NCBI RefSeq assembly: GCF_000006565.2
Contig: NC_031476.1
Span: forward strand, 2,876,458-2,940,457
DNA: 64,000 nt
Origin: Toxoplasma gondii ME49
Taxonomy: Eukaryota; Apicomplexa; Conoidasida; Eucoccidiorida; Sarcocystidae
Direction: 5' to 3'
How positions within the stretch are numbered: position 1 is the stretch's first letter; each line of letters opens with the position of its first letter. This document shows positions 1 to 17,677 of this stretch, in pieces. Below the pieces are notes generated by a model. It searched no databases, had not been told where the DNA came from, and worked only from the letters and a program-made list of their open reading frames with translations. The position numbers and the translations under genes were made by a program.

Positions 1-1046
1 GCTTCCAAACTGAGGCTTTACCGCGGGCTTACTCAGCCTGTCAAAATAAGTCCTTTTCGTACGAACGCGTGGCTCTTCAGGATCAGTTGCTTTCTCTCGG
101 GTGTTCTAGGTGCGTACCGGTGTTGCTCAGCTACAGTGCAGGCTGAGTGGAAGACCCTGGCCGACTGTATATCGTAGAATATCCCACAACTCAAGCTTCT
201 CAAGCATCACTCGACCAACACGGGTGGTATATCCCCAAACTCCTCTTTCTCCTGCATTACTTCTACGACCAGCGATCGCGCTCAACTGGCGTGTCGTTGA
301 ACGAGGCAAACGAGAGGTTGATTTGGAGGGCTCCAGCGTGAAAGAAACGACTTGTAGCATTTAGCACTAGGGTTGATAAGCACTTTATTCGATCCTTTTA
401 AGGTATACCAGTGCTCGCCTGCTCTGTGAGTTGTCGGCGGCTATTCGTGCTGTCGTTTGAAGATGCCGATGAGCGTCACCTTCATTGTTTCCTACCGGCA
501 TTGTCTGAGCTACAAAGGAGTGACGTTGAACCGACAAAGTTCAGCATCAGTACGTTTCTCGCTTGATGATCGCAACACAGCCCACCTCAAAACGCTACGC
601 TTTCCTGAGCTACACATTCCACATTCCAGAATCTCGATATGCTGCATAACAGAGGAAGAAGTCTAGAATCCTGGGTTCACGCAACGTGGTACGAAAGTTC
701 TTGAGTCACCCGAGTCCTGGTGTCGCCTCCCGCGCAAAGGATATCTGGGGACGTACCACACGATGCCAAGCGTGTTCTGTCCCCACCGCATTTGCACGTT
801 ATATCCAGTTAAGGAAATCTTTCGATGTTTAGAAATCCAGTTCGGTCGGGCAACCGACAGCCCCCCCGAGAGTGTCGCATACCATTCACCGTCATCGATG
901 TGCATTGGCAAGATCTGGAAAACAGTTAGCTCCAACTGATCCTCGAATTGTGTAGATAGAACGATACTCAGCTATCTTTACATGTGTACCTATAGTGAGT
1001 GCAGTACACGATTTCGTCGGCAAATAATTCTGCAACTTTTTGGCAG
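1..1046. other. Left-edge stretch, no gene assigned
   Basis: Short open stretches exist on both strands, for example plus 147-341 and 457-666 and minus 663-915. The minus one follows a good acceptor (ttttccag near 917) and reads as a balanced peptide, while the plus ones could be upstream exons of the gene ending at 1357. None could be joined with agreeing phases, so nothing is annotated here. Confidence 0.4.
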
Positions 1047-1357
1047 ATGAATTATTCAGATGTGCCCGAGTTAACGCATATCTGTATTCTTTTTATGGAG
1101 TCTGCGTCTCCCCGAAGTATGTAGATTTGGGTAGCAGGGAAACCTCCGTCATGGAGTTGTTTTCGGCTGAAAAACAACTGCCGCAGACGCCGGGATGCGA
1201 CGTGACACGCATGCGCTTTGCCCGGGTGGTCTGCAATTCACTAACGGTGTGAGTACAGAAATAGCAGTCTTTCCCAGTTGTTAAGAATCCGGTCTTCTTT
1301 TCTGTCTGTTTCAGCCATGTGAGGACTCTACCGAATGGTCCAGTCAGAAAGCCTTAA
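1047..1357 (+). CDS. Probable last two exons of a gene entering from the left (partial, hypothetical)
   Basis: I do not recognise this protein. Exon 1047-1248 lies between an acceptor (ttttggcag) and a strong donor (GTGTGAGT region, intron from 1249). Exon 1315-1357 follows a pyrimidine-rich acceptor (tctgtctgtttcag) and ends in TAA at 1355-1357. The phases agree: two bases are left over at 1248 and one is supplied at 1315. The readable peptide is about 81 residues with ordinary composition, including a segment KYVDLGSRETSVMELFSAEK and ending in LPNGPVRKP. The upstream part of the gene is either outside the window or in 1-1046 and could not be joined. It could instead be chance open frame, because GC-balanced intergenic DNA here often stays open for 60-80 codons. 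Confidence 0.3.
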
Positions 1358-2093
1358 CACACCCCATTCGCTCGTGCACAGGCATTTCCGCCGTAAGACA
1401 CGTTCCCCACCTTGCCTGCTTCACCATTCTCGCCATTCGAAATACGGACTCTGCCGGCGAATTTGGGTTCTTTTTTCGTCGTCATCAAAGGCGAACAGCA
1501 ACAAAATGAAACATGTACTGTATTTCCACGGCAGTTGTCAAGCAAAATAAGACGTGGAACCAGAAAGAACGGTGGACGTCCAGCTCCGAACGGCGACACG
1601 CGCTCGCAGTAGACATGCCCAGCGTCTCTCCGGTTCCGGAGAAGTTCTTGCTGTAGGTTCCCTTTCACCGTTCTCTGTTCTACCATTTCTGGCATCCGCC
1701 AAATCGCTTGTCTCCAGTCTTCTCCCTAGCGTGCTCCTCCCTCCATCGGCGCAAGTTATTCGTAGACTGCTTTCTGTCCCTTAGGCATGTCCTCATCTTT
1801 CTCGACTGCAGCAAGAAGCAGGCAGAAACACGGACGCAGAACGTGTGTGGTGTGTCGCTATCCAAATTCACCCATACTGATCACACAGACAGACACCATT
1901 CTTCAACATTTGGACGCATCTGTTAACACAAAACCGACTCGCTGTCCATGTCCGTCGCGACAGCTGGATTTGCGCTCGCGTCTTTATCTCCTGGTGTACG
2001 TACCCTCGCCCTCACGCGCAAACGGCTACGCGACTCGACGCGTGAACGCCCCCCGCCTTCGCAGAACGAGACGAGAGAGCCCGCCGCCATACA
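1358..2093. other. Intergenic, 3' side of the five-exon minus gene
   Basis: It holds the probable 3' untranslated region of the minus-strand gene ending at 2094 and the end of the weak plus-strand gene at 1357. The open frames here (for example plus 1787-2161 and minus 1354-1695) overlap each other and show no motif. No RNA gene or repeat is seen. Confidence 0.5.
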
Positions 2094-5000
2094 TCAATTG
2101 TAAACATTCTGTGAAAGGAGCCTTCCGTAATCCTCAAACAGAAGCTCCAACTTACCGATGACAACGTTCCGCAGCGCCCCGACCCCGCAGGGGTAGTCAG
2201 TGCCGACGAGGCCATTCCAGTCCACGAGAGTCCAGGACGACGGCTGGAAGGTCGGAATGCCCCATTGTCTGCACAAAGTAACACCGCATAAAAAGGCAAA
2301 CACACAGGCGTGCGTTGCCTGGGTTTTGTCCACCGCACCACCCTAGAATGACAAGCAGACCCCGACGAAAAAGATGCAACTGCATCTATGCAGAGAAATA
2401 TGCATATACGCATGCACACTGGACATCACCAAATGCTACACACAGGGATATCTACACGGACACGTACAAGCGCAGGAATAAACAGATATGCGGCATGTGT
2501 TGGCGTATAGGGTTCGTCATCCCAGAATACCTCTTTCGCTGCGGGGGTGTGTATACGTGTGTGGAGACATGGCTGTCTATACGCCGCACGCGAGAAGCTC
2601 TGCGTGAACCGCGACACTCATGTTCTACCCCCCGCACAAACGCGTGGATGGAATCGTGCCTGTCCACGTCTTCCCGCGAGTGCTGCTTCATCTATATATA
2701 CACGCGTTCAAAGGCTTAAGCGCACACACTAGAAAACCATACATATATATATATATATATGCAAATATACATATATATATATATATATCGATTTGCTTTT
2801 TCCTTCTTACTTCCCGTCACGTCGAGCTGTTAGCTGGAATCGCAGTGTATGGACAACTTGTTCGTCTTCTTCGTCGCCAAAGACGAGCTGGAGACACCAA
2901 TAGCAGAAGAGAAACGCCAGTGGGGGACGTGGAGACGGCGTGCAGAATAGAATCTCGTCGCCGTGAAGTTTTTTCCCCGAGCATCTGTCGTCTTTTCTCT
3001 TTGCCTCTGCATTGCGGCGCTTCAATGTTGTAAAACTCACTGCAAGGCAACTGCTTCTTCTTGTTTTCTTCTCGTTTTCCTCTTCCAACGCTTCACCACT
3101 GGAGCCGGCACAGTGTTCGACGCAGCCAAGCAGTGCGGAAAGACGCACGCGGGCAAGGACTTCAATTAGCAGTCGTAGGTCGACACGATCTCTACGAAGA
3201 GTGAAGCACGCGTCGATGTACGTGCAGTGGAAACAGACATGCAAACATCTCCACACGCATCGACTTGCACACATCTACACATCTACATATAAATATATAT
3301 ATATATATATGTATGTATATACGTATGTATAAATATATGTATATGTATCTGTATACATCGAGACGTTATTCCACGTTACTCGGATCATGTTAAGGGCGCG
3401 TTCGACGCGGGACTTTCCCGGTGTTTGGAGTTTTTCGGTGAGACGTCTGGAGACGCAGACACGCAGATGCGGGAGACGCACGCGTCGACGTCCCTTCCGT
3501 TGTCGGATTCGTCTCGGAACTGGGAGACAGTCCTCGAGATGACCTCGTACCTTCATGTCTTTGTCATGGACAGAAAACTTTTGTGTGCAGAGAAGCTGGA
3601 CATCCATGATGACTGCCAGGCCTTTCCCCAGCGCCTGGTCAAGCAGCTCGAGGCGCTCCATGACTTTTCGCACCTTCTCTGCACAACAGGCAAAATCCAA
3701 GAGCGACGCGAGAGCCACAGGCACGCGGTCATCAAATCATTCCCGGCGCAAATGCCCGTCTGTCACTTACCACGCGTCTTCACACACCTACGCACATATC
3801 TATAAAAATAGATAGGAGTGTACACATTTCTATAGATATGTATACGTAGGCATCTATGCGCACACATTCACGGCCGCATTTTTATACATCTGTGCATGTG
3901 TATTTATATAACATCCACGATACAAAGGCCAAAAGGGAAGGTTGCAGTGTGTTTTTTCGTATGGCGGTTGAACCTGTGATGAGCCACCAAACAGACAGAG
4001 ATTCCTGCACCGGCTTCTCTTTCTCTCCCTCTTTTTTTTTCACTGGTGTGTGACTGTCACCGGTCCTTAAGTCTTGACCACCACGACGACACCCGTCAAA
4101 CAGAGCTTCGTTTCCTTCTTCGCTTCACTCTCCACTGACCTGGGAAGGAGAGAGGCGCCTTCGGGGTACCGCCGCACTCGCCGCCTTTGCTTTCTCCAGG
4201 CTCGCTGCCGTCCCCCCTTCTGTCCCTTCTGTCTGCGCTCTTCTCGCCGCTGTCTCCAGTCTCTCCGCGGACCTCGCCCTGTCGAGGCCACAGATCTTCT
4301 CCATCTTCATCGAATTCGCCTTCCAGGAGAGACGCCTCCGGAGTGTCTTTGACAAACAGCCCGCGGCGGCGACGAAAGTACTGCGGCGACACCACGAAAG
4401 CCGAGTTCGCTGCCGGGGGCAGAATTGCATGCAAGAACGGAGTGACGGGAACCAGGTACGAAGACCGCGGGACGATGGGCGCGTGGTGACCTGCTGGCGC
4501 TCCTGAAGAACGAAACGGAGACAGCGGAGAGCACTAGGATTCAAAACGTCAACGAAACGGAAGGAACAGTTCTGTCGTTCAGGAAAGGAAAAGCGGAATA
4601 AGGCAAGAAAGGCATCTATCCAAGAGAGAAAAAGGTGAAAACGACGTGCTCTGTCCCCAGGAAAGACAGATGGGAAACACCAAGGAGCTGGATTTAAGAT
4701 GGAGCAAAACGCCCGACGTCTGCCGAAAAAGAACGCGACAAACGAAACTTAACTCCATGAGAGACAGGCGCGAAGGTGACCCGCCCCAGGGACCGCTGGG
4801 AAGCGGAAACGAGGTGGAGATACACTTGAGAAAAGAAAATGAGCGGCAAGAAGAAGAGAATGTGCACTGAGAAACCGACAAAAAATTGTCGGCACTTTAA
4901 CCGGCGAAACGGAGACAGATGCACGGCGACACAAAAAAAGGCAGAGAAACAGAGACTCAGATACCTGCAGGTACAGAAGCGAGAGATGACACATACGCAT

Positions 5001-5146
5001 ATTCACACGTTTCAATACTATGATGGCATATCTGAGCATGCAGCCGCGCTCGCTTGCTTGGTACCACCCCCGCAAAGAACGCGCTACTTTGTAAGATACG
5101 ACAGTATTTTTTTGAGCGTTTTTTCAAAACACACTCTGCGACACAA

Positions 5147-5179
<33 letters not shown>

Positions 5180-6586
5180 TATTGTGTGACACGTATACGT
5201 ATTTCTGTGTGTATCCTTCCAAGAGGTGTGCTGGATAGACGGTGACGTATCTAAGGTGTACTTACCGCATACAGTCCACATGCGTGTGATCTGTACTTTT
5301 TGGATATCTCGGATTTCAAAGGTGAAGCGACATCCAGACTCTGCGGCTTCGGCGAGTTTCGCCTGCAGGCCATTGAGAAGTGTCTCTCCCAAACAGTTTT
5401 TCAAATTCTCAAGACTCGATGCCCCACCGCCGAGAGTCCCCCCGTCTGCATGCGCAGGTTCTGTCTGTTTTTCGTGCGGTTTGTGCGGTTTCTCGTTCTC
5501 TCGCGCCTTGCTTCCCTCTCGGATCTCCGCCTCTGTCTTCCTGCTTTCTCCGTCTCCCGCTGTCTCTCGCTTCCCCTCTTGGCCGCCCTCCGCCTCCGGC
5601 TCTCCCGAGAGTTTCCTCTCGAGTGCGGCGGCGTCCCTCTCAACCATGTCTTGCGCTGTCTGCTGGCCAGGTGCCTGCCCAGGCTCCGCGGAGTCGCATG
5701 TCCCAGGTGTCTCCGCCGGCGCTCTTTGCCTCTGGGCTTCTGTCTGGGGCGTCTCGGCAGCTGCCCTTGCAGGCGCGTCGGCCTTCGCTTGTGCAGGCGT
5801 TCGAGCAGAGTGCTGTCTCTCCTCGATTCCGAAGGCGAGCTCCTCGGAGAGCAGTACGAGAGCTTGTCGGGCGCCCTGTTTGCAGGAGAGAAGAACGAAG
5901 AATCCCAAGTCCTTCAGACGTGTGAACTTCTGATTGAAGGCAAACACCACACCCAGAAAGCCTCCGGGAGACTTCACCCCCCGCTCATCGTCGCCAGAAG
6001 AGACGATCCACTGCTTCTGCTCCGCAGAGACACCCGGAGAAGAGACCACAACGCCTGAGGCTACCTCGCAGAACTGGAGAAAGCGCTTCTCCTTCTCCCC
6101 CTCTTCAGAGAGTGAAGCTGAGGCGGGAGAGAAACCAAGGCAGGAGGAAGAACTTGTATCGACCGCCGGGGACAGCGGCTGCTCAGTTGTGTCCTTCTTT
6201 TCGCTGGAGAAAAAACGCGCCTGGGAGTGTCGAGACAGACGGTGGGGGGAGGAACGAGGAGATGCGAGCGACGAGAGCGAGAAAGAAAAGGCGCAAGAAG
6301 AGATCAGAGACAAGTCGTTGCGGGGGCGGTTGGGTGGCGAGTCTGCAGCCGGGAGGAGATTGCCGGCTGGAGAGATCGGCCAGCTCCGAAAAAAAGGCAA
6401 AGACGCCACAGGCGCGAGCCGTGTAGAGACAGACGGAGCGCGAGGAAACGGTAACGAAGGCGAAGACGGGAGGAAAACAGAGGAGGAAACGGAAGATACG
6501 AGGGAAGAGCTGCACAGAGGCACTGCCCGAGCAGAGGTTGCAGAGGCTGGTCGCATCCGCGACAACCGCCGCACTGCGTACGCCAT
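2094..6586 (-). CDS. Five-exon gene; putative mitochondrial protein with a possible Tim44/mL45-like domain
   Basis: Minus-strand exons are 6586-5266, 4502-4140, 3678-3551, 2887-2811 and 2268-2094. All four junctions are GT-AG and in phase, giving about 687 residues. The N-terminal ~120 residues are rich in Arg, Ser, Pro and Leu with almost no acids, like a mitochondrial presequence. The middle (~270-390) is a charged Ala/Glu/Lys/Gln-rich linker. The C-terminal ~250 residues look folded: a helical stretch ending in RMWTVCG, then a beta-rich part with VHTLRFQLTARRDGKQWGI and SSWTLVDWNGLVG. That alternation resembles NTF2-fold Tim44/mL45 (import motor or mitoribosome tether) domains, but this is an impression and not a firm family call. 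A strong donor (GGTAAGTTGG, near 2155) sits 20 codons before the assumed stop, so a further 3' exon is possible. The gene is head to head with the AMPK alpha gene. Confidence 0.75.
2740..2790. repeat. (TA)n microsatellite pair in an intron
   Basis: Two runs of alternating TA are separated by a short gcaaatatac spacer. They lie in the last intron of the minus-strand gene, between its exons at 2887-2811 and 2268-2094. Such arrays sit inside introns throughout this window. Confidence 0.9.
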
Positions 6587-8785
6587 ATTTGTTTGTCAGA
6601 GAAAGGCAAAACGCCGAGAAGAGTGACTCGAGGGGAAGCCGCTCGGGGGTATGTACACCTGGCGCAAGCGGAAAGGATTCTTCTTTGTGGAGCGTCGACG
6701 GAGGAGAGTGAGTGGAACGGATTCTCGCGGCCGCCGGAACTCTATGGGTGAGATCAAGAGAATCAAACGACACGACACAGAGAAAGACGAAAGGGAAAAT
6801 CCGGATCCCCTGACAAGAGCCTCGCGCTGAAATGTAGAAACTCTGCTTTGTGGCGTCCTCGAAGACCGGTGCGTTCTACATGGAGCTGTTACCACCGTTT
6901 TCTCCAGTGCAAGGTCCATAAGCGTGCGTTCCTGGAAAAGTCACGCATTCGTGATGGCGCAGTTCTTCAGACGACGCACAGGAATCCTTGCGGGGAGGAA
7001 GAGAGCACTTGTGAGGCCGCGCCGCGAACAGAGGCAGAGCGTACGTTCTGCAAACTTTTCGGTAGAGAGCGGGGAGGAAAAGCATAATTTCTTCGCGATG
7101 CCCTCAGGACGGATCCAGGCATTTGAAGTCTGATGAAAACCACAGGAAAGAAGACGTTGTTTGACCCGCCTCTCTGGGCCTTGTGTCGCCGGAGCCGTCC
7201 GTTGAAAGACTCCTTCCAGGAGGCCGTTCCGTCCGGCGGCGCTGGGGTCTTCAGAAGACGCGAGAGGAGAGAGAGGAGCCTGTGGAGCGAAGCGACGAAG
7301 AGAGATGTGAGGAGAGAGAGCTGCGGCGAGTGGGGACCGAGAGACTGAGAGGCTGTGAAAACAGCGCGAGGCAAGACTTCGCGTTCGCAGGAGACCTGCG
7401 ACGGAGAGGCGAGAGGCTCGCAGCGGGAAACTTCGCAGTGGAGACACCCGACCCTTCGAGTGAGCAGAGAGAGAGAAAAAAAACAGTTCGCCGGACAAAA
7501 GAAGAGAAAGGAGCTGGTTCCCTCTGCGTTTCTTTCTCGCAGTCGACACTGCAACTTCTCTTTTCGCTGCATGCACGTCGTGCTTCTCTCTGCTACCTTT
7601 CTCGCTGCGGAAACGTGGAGCAAGTGAGAGAGCCAGACGAGACGTCAAAGAACGGAGTGGAGCGCGGCAGCGAGAAGAGTGGAGGGAACGGTCGCCGTTG
7701 CAGAGGTCTTTATTTTTCGGCGGAAATCGACAGTTCCCGATCGTCTCGCCGTTGGGTGGGGGCGTCGTCTCGCCTGCACGCAACGACCCCAAAAAGGATT
7801 CGCGCCACAGGGGGCTCCCAGAGGAGAGAACGGACTGCTTCTTTCTCTCTCGCTGCTCTCTTCTGCTTCGCCTTCCGCGCGGCAACGTCTCTCGCTTCTT
7901 CCGCAGTTGCTGACAGGAAAGTCCCTGCATGTTTCCTGCCCCTGCTCGGACGACCGGCACAGGACTTTGTCTCCTCTCTCTCACGCGAGACAAGACTCAC
8001 ACCCTTTCAAGCACAAGAGGGGATCTCGTCTTTTGCTCGCTGTTGGTCTCACGAATTCACATGCTTCGCCAACTCACGTTCCTCTTCGTGGTCTCTTCCT
8101 CCTCTTCTCGTTCTCCCTTCTCTCGTTCCTTCTTTCTCTTGTCCTCTCGTTCTCTTGTCCTCCCTGTCTCTCCCTGTCTCTCCCTGTCTCTCCCTGTCTC
8201 TCTGAGGAACCTGTGGTTTGTGCTGCATGCAGTGGAAGTCGACGGGAAGGGCAGCACTGATCCGAGAGCAGGTCCCTGGGCACCCTGCTCGTGAGTCCTC
8301 GCCTTCTGTTTCTTCCCTCGCGCTTCGACTTTCTTCTTGCGTACCTCTCTTGCTGTCTCCGAACCGCGTTCTTCCTTCCTCTCTTCCGTGGATGCCTCGT
8401 TCGTCTCCGTCAGTTTCAGTCTCGTTCTTCGACTTCCGACTGGAAAAAGAGAAACGCTTTGTAGCCGACGTTCTGCATCTCAAACTCCGTCTGGCTGGGA
8501 AAGGATTCCGAACACCCGAGTCTCCGTCTTTCGCTTCTTCTCTTCTCTGCATCCGGGGGCTCCGCTTTAGCGCGTCCTCTGTCTCGTCTTCTTCTTCTCC
8601 TCCTCTGCGTACTCTCTTGTCTGCTCCCCTCAACAGTGTGTCCTTCTCTACATCGTCGTGAACCAGCTGCCCTCGAACCTTCGTCCTGGTTCTCTCTTCT
8701 TCTCCACATTCTCCTTCTATCTCTTTCCACTCTGTTCACCCCCACCCCCAGAGCGCGCCGCCTATCGACTCTCGTTCTGGAGACA
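6587..8785. promoter_or_regulatory. Shared 5' region between two divergent genes
   Basis: About 2.2 kb separate the two start codons, so both promoters and both 5' untranslated regions must lie here. The right half is strongly pyrimidine-rich on the plus strand (TCTC, CTTCT runs from about 7840), including four copies of a 10-bp unit at 8161-8200. A TGCATGC palindrome is at 8224-8230; this motif is known from T. gondii promoters, but one copy is weak evidence. Long open frames on either strand (minus 6941-7993, plus 7183-8205) are Arg/Ser-rich by-products of the biased composition and are not called. Confidence 0.5.
8161..8200 (+). repeat. Four tandem copies of a 10-bp CT-rich unit
   Basis: The unit tccctgtctc is repeated four times exactly in the probable 5' leader or promoter of the AMPK alpha gene. 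It may be a simple length-variable microsatellite. Confidence 0.9.
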
Positions 8786-15121
<6,336 letters not shown>

Positions 15122-17677
15122 GGCAAAAAAGAGAGTGTAGAACGACACCGAGACACGAAGAGTGTCCCGGAGAATGGCGCAGGGAAACAAGGAAGAAAGA
15201 AAGAAGCTCAGAGGTCAGGAACCAAGGAAAGGGGAAGCGAACGAGTGTGTGGGGACGGTCGCTGGCAGGGGATAGATCGGGATAGGGCTCTTGAGGTAAT
15301 CTGTTTCTGTCGGTCTCTACTCCCAGTGGTTTTGTGTGAGCTGGAAAGCAACGAACCGGGGAGATAGGCAGAGACATGGAAGAGTCAAGAAGGGAGACAG
15401 GCAGAGGAGGCACGGAAAAGAAGGTGCAGAGAGAGAAACACACCGAGGGAGAGAGGGACAAGCAAGCAGGGAACGAAGGAGGACAGAAGCGAGATGAAAG
15501 TCAAGGAGGGTGACGGAATCTGGGTGCGGTATCAGGAAAGAGAGGTGAGAAAATGAGAGACAGGGATGTATGATACTTCGCTTTTCACCTCTGGTTTTAT
15601 TTGTCGCCTCTCGCATTCTCTCACTCGCTTCTTACCTTCGCGAGATGCTGACGCCCACCTCGCGCCTGTAGCTCCGTCGAGTTGCCACATCGAGGCAGGA
15701 ATGGAACGGGCGCCTTGTACCCGGCATTTGTTGTCTCGGACAAAGAGACGTCAATTCAGTTCGTAGTCCTCGCCATATGTGAGCTTGTGTATTATGTGTG
15801 TTTTTGTGTAATATGCGTAGGGTGTCTGGTGTGTTCACTACATGCGTGTATACGCATTGACATACGCACTCACGGGTGTATGCAGCTGAGCTGTGTTTAG
15901 AGCGTTTGCGAGTGGAGTCCATAGTGAGCGCTGTCCTTGCCAACAGAGAGTTTTGTGGGTCAGCGCTTCTTGTTAAGAGAAAGTGAGGAAGTGCTGTACT
16001 GCGTTTTGTTTTCTGTTTGGTTTTGCGGCTTCGTGTGGAGGGTACGAAAAACGCCCCTGTGCCATGGGGTGACGGAACTAAGGACGCGCCGACTTGCGGT
16101 GTACGTGTGTACGTACATAGCAGCAGCAGCAGTCCTGTTCAGGTACCTTCCGCCGTCCTCTCTGTAACATGCCGGAAACGAGAAGCTCGAAAGGGAATTT
16201 TTTTGCAGTCAGAAGGACTTTAAGTCCACAGAAGCACGGTCGTCTCGCGGTTTAGGGGTTTAGCCTTCGGCGGTGGAAAAAATCTCTACAAACGACGCTG
16301 ACGCCGTATCACCGCTTCAGCTCCGAGTAGGCGCATAACGGCCTTCACTGCCAAGCGTCCCGTATTACCGTCGTTGTGGTGGCATGGTGGGGAAGCGGCG
16401 TTACAGATTCCAACAGCCTGAAATTCCACATAAATCGCAAGTCACGGTTTATTGCGAGTGGTTTCTTTCCCCCGTACATCCCCGCTTATGGCTGAATCGC
16501 CTGATACCAATGAAATGCGCAATGATGTACATAACTGATTCGGCTCCAGCTAACACAGGTGCTCGAGTCATTACAAACCTCCTTTCTCCAACACCATGTT
16601 TGGTACCTTGGCTGTGATGAAGACCTTCGAAGTTTAGATCGTTTAACCAGCGTGTTGGGCACCTGTAACATTTTCCTCCCGTTACCTGTGTTTGAACCTT
16701 GGTAGACTAACGGGTACGTGGTCGCTGTTGTAAGTCAACTCAGCGGGATACGAGAGATGCCGGAACACACTAACACGGTGAATGTATTTGTATCGGTCAC
16801 TGAATTATATATATATATATATATCTGCGACACGGATCGCAGTGCGGATAGATATTTCATTGCCTTCCAGCCGGAAGTCCGATTTCGGTCATTTTAACGG
16901 TTTGTAACGGAGCTGTCAATGGAATACCCTTCTACGAGAGAGAGAATTGTCTTTTCACTGGGGCACCCTGTCTCCCACAACATTCTGTTCTTGTGACTGG
17001 ACGCAATACGAATTCAGTGTCGATTTCTCAAGTGTATTTTACACGTAACTGCGCGATGCGAAACGTATGGAAAATGTGCACGTTTCGATGAATCGTTTCC
17101 ACGAGACACATTCATTGCTATTTTATGTTAAACATCTCGATACTTCTGCGCCGCAAAAAACGCGAATTTGAAAGGTTTTTCCCCGGGAGAATGCGGACTT
17201 TAGGACCACAGCAAGCAGGCATATAGACACGAAAAAGGGGCTAACGACGTCTCGAAATAGTATCCCTGCTTCGGTGTTAAACTCTTTCTACTCTCGTACT
17301 GCTCAAGAAATGCGTCAAAGGCGCAGCACGGACGTCGTGGGTAGACGGTCCTCGAGAATCCTGTTTTCTCAAACGGCAGACGTCGCCTGTCTGGGACTGT
17401 TCTGCTGTCTCCTCCGTCCCATGCAAATTCGAAGCCGCTTATCTGTCCTGCATCCAAACAAGCTGTCTGCGAAGACCAGTGACATTTTTCGTAAGATACC
17501 GGATTCCACAGACGCCCTTCATAGTTCGTCGCGGTATCAGTTCCCCATTGGTACCTGCAGATGCGCCCCTTGCCATTCGCCGTGAGAGTGCCCCAACCTT
17601 GTGCAACAGTCCTGTTGACCGCAGGCCGCCCAGGACCCCTCCCACTCCCTCCCACTGCACCTGACACTTCTTCATGT
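15122..17677. other. Convergent 3' region between AMPK alpha and the RING gene
   Basis: Both flanking genes end here, so it should hold two 3' untranslated regions. A (TA)n run is at 16806-16824 and a short (AGC)n run near 16120-16130. The open frames are short or overlapping: minus 17200-17667 directly follows the RING gene's stop in another frame, and plus 16384-16617 shows no motif. No gene is supported. Confidence 0.55.

Noticed and set aside
6941..7993. 350-codon minus-strand frame
   Set aside because: Arg/Ser-rich throughout and lies in a compositionally biased shared 5' region; a 340-codon plus frame overlaps it equally well. No motif or coherent splice structure.
17200..17667. 155-codon minus-strand frame after the RING gene stop
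   Set aside because: No domain, different frame, no splice site removing the RING stop; most simply 3' untranslated region.
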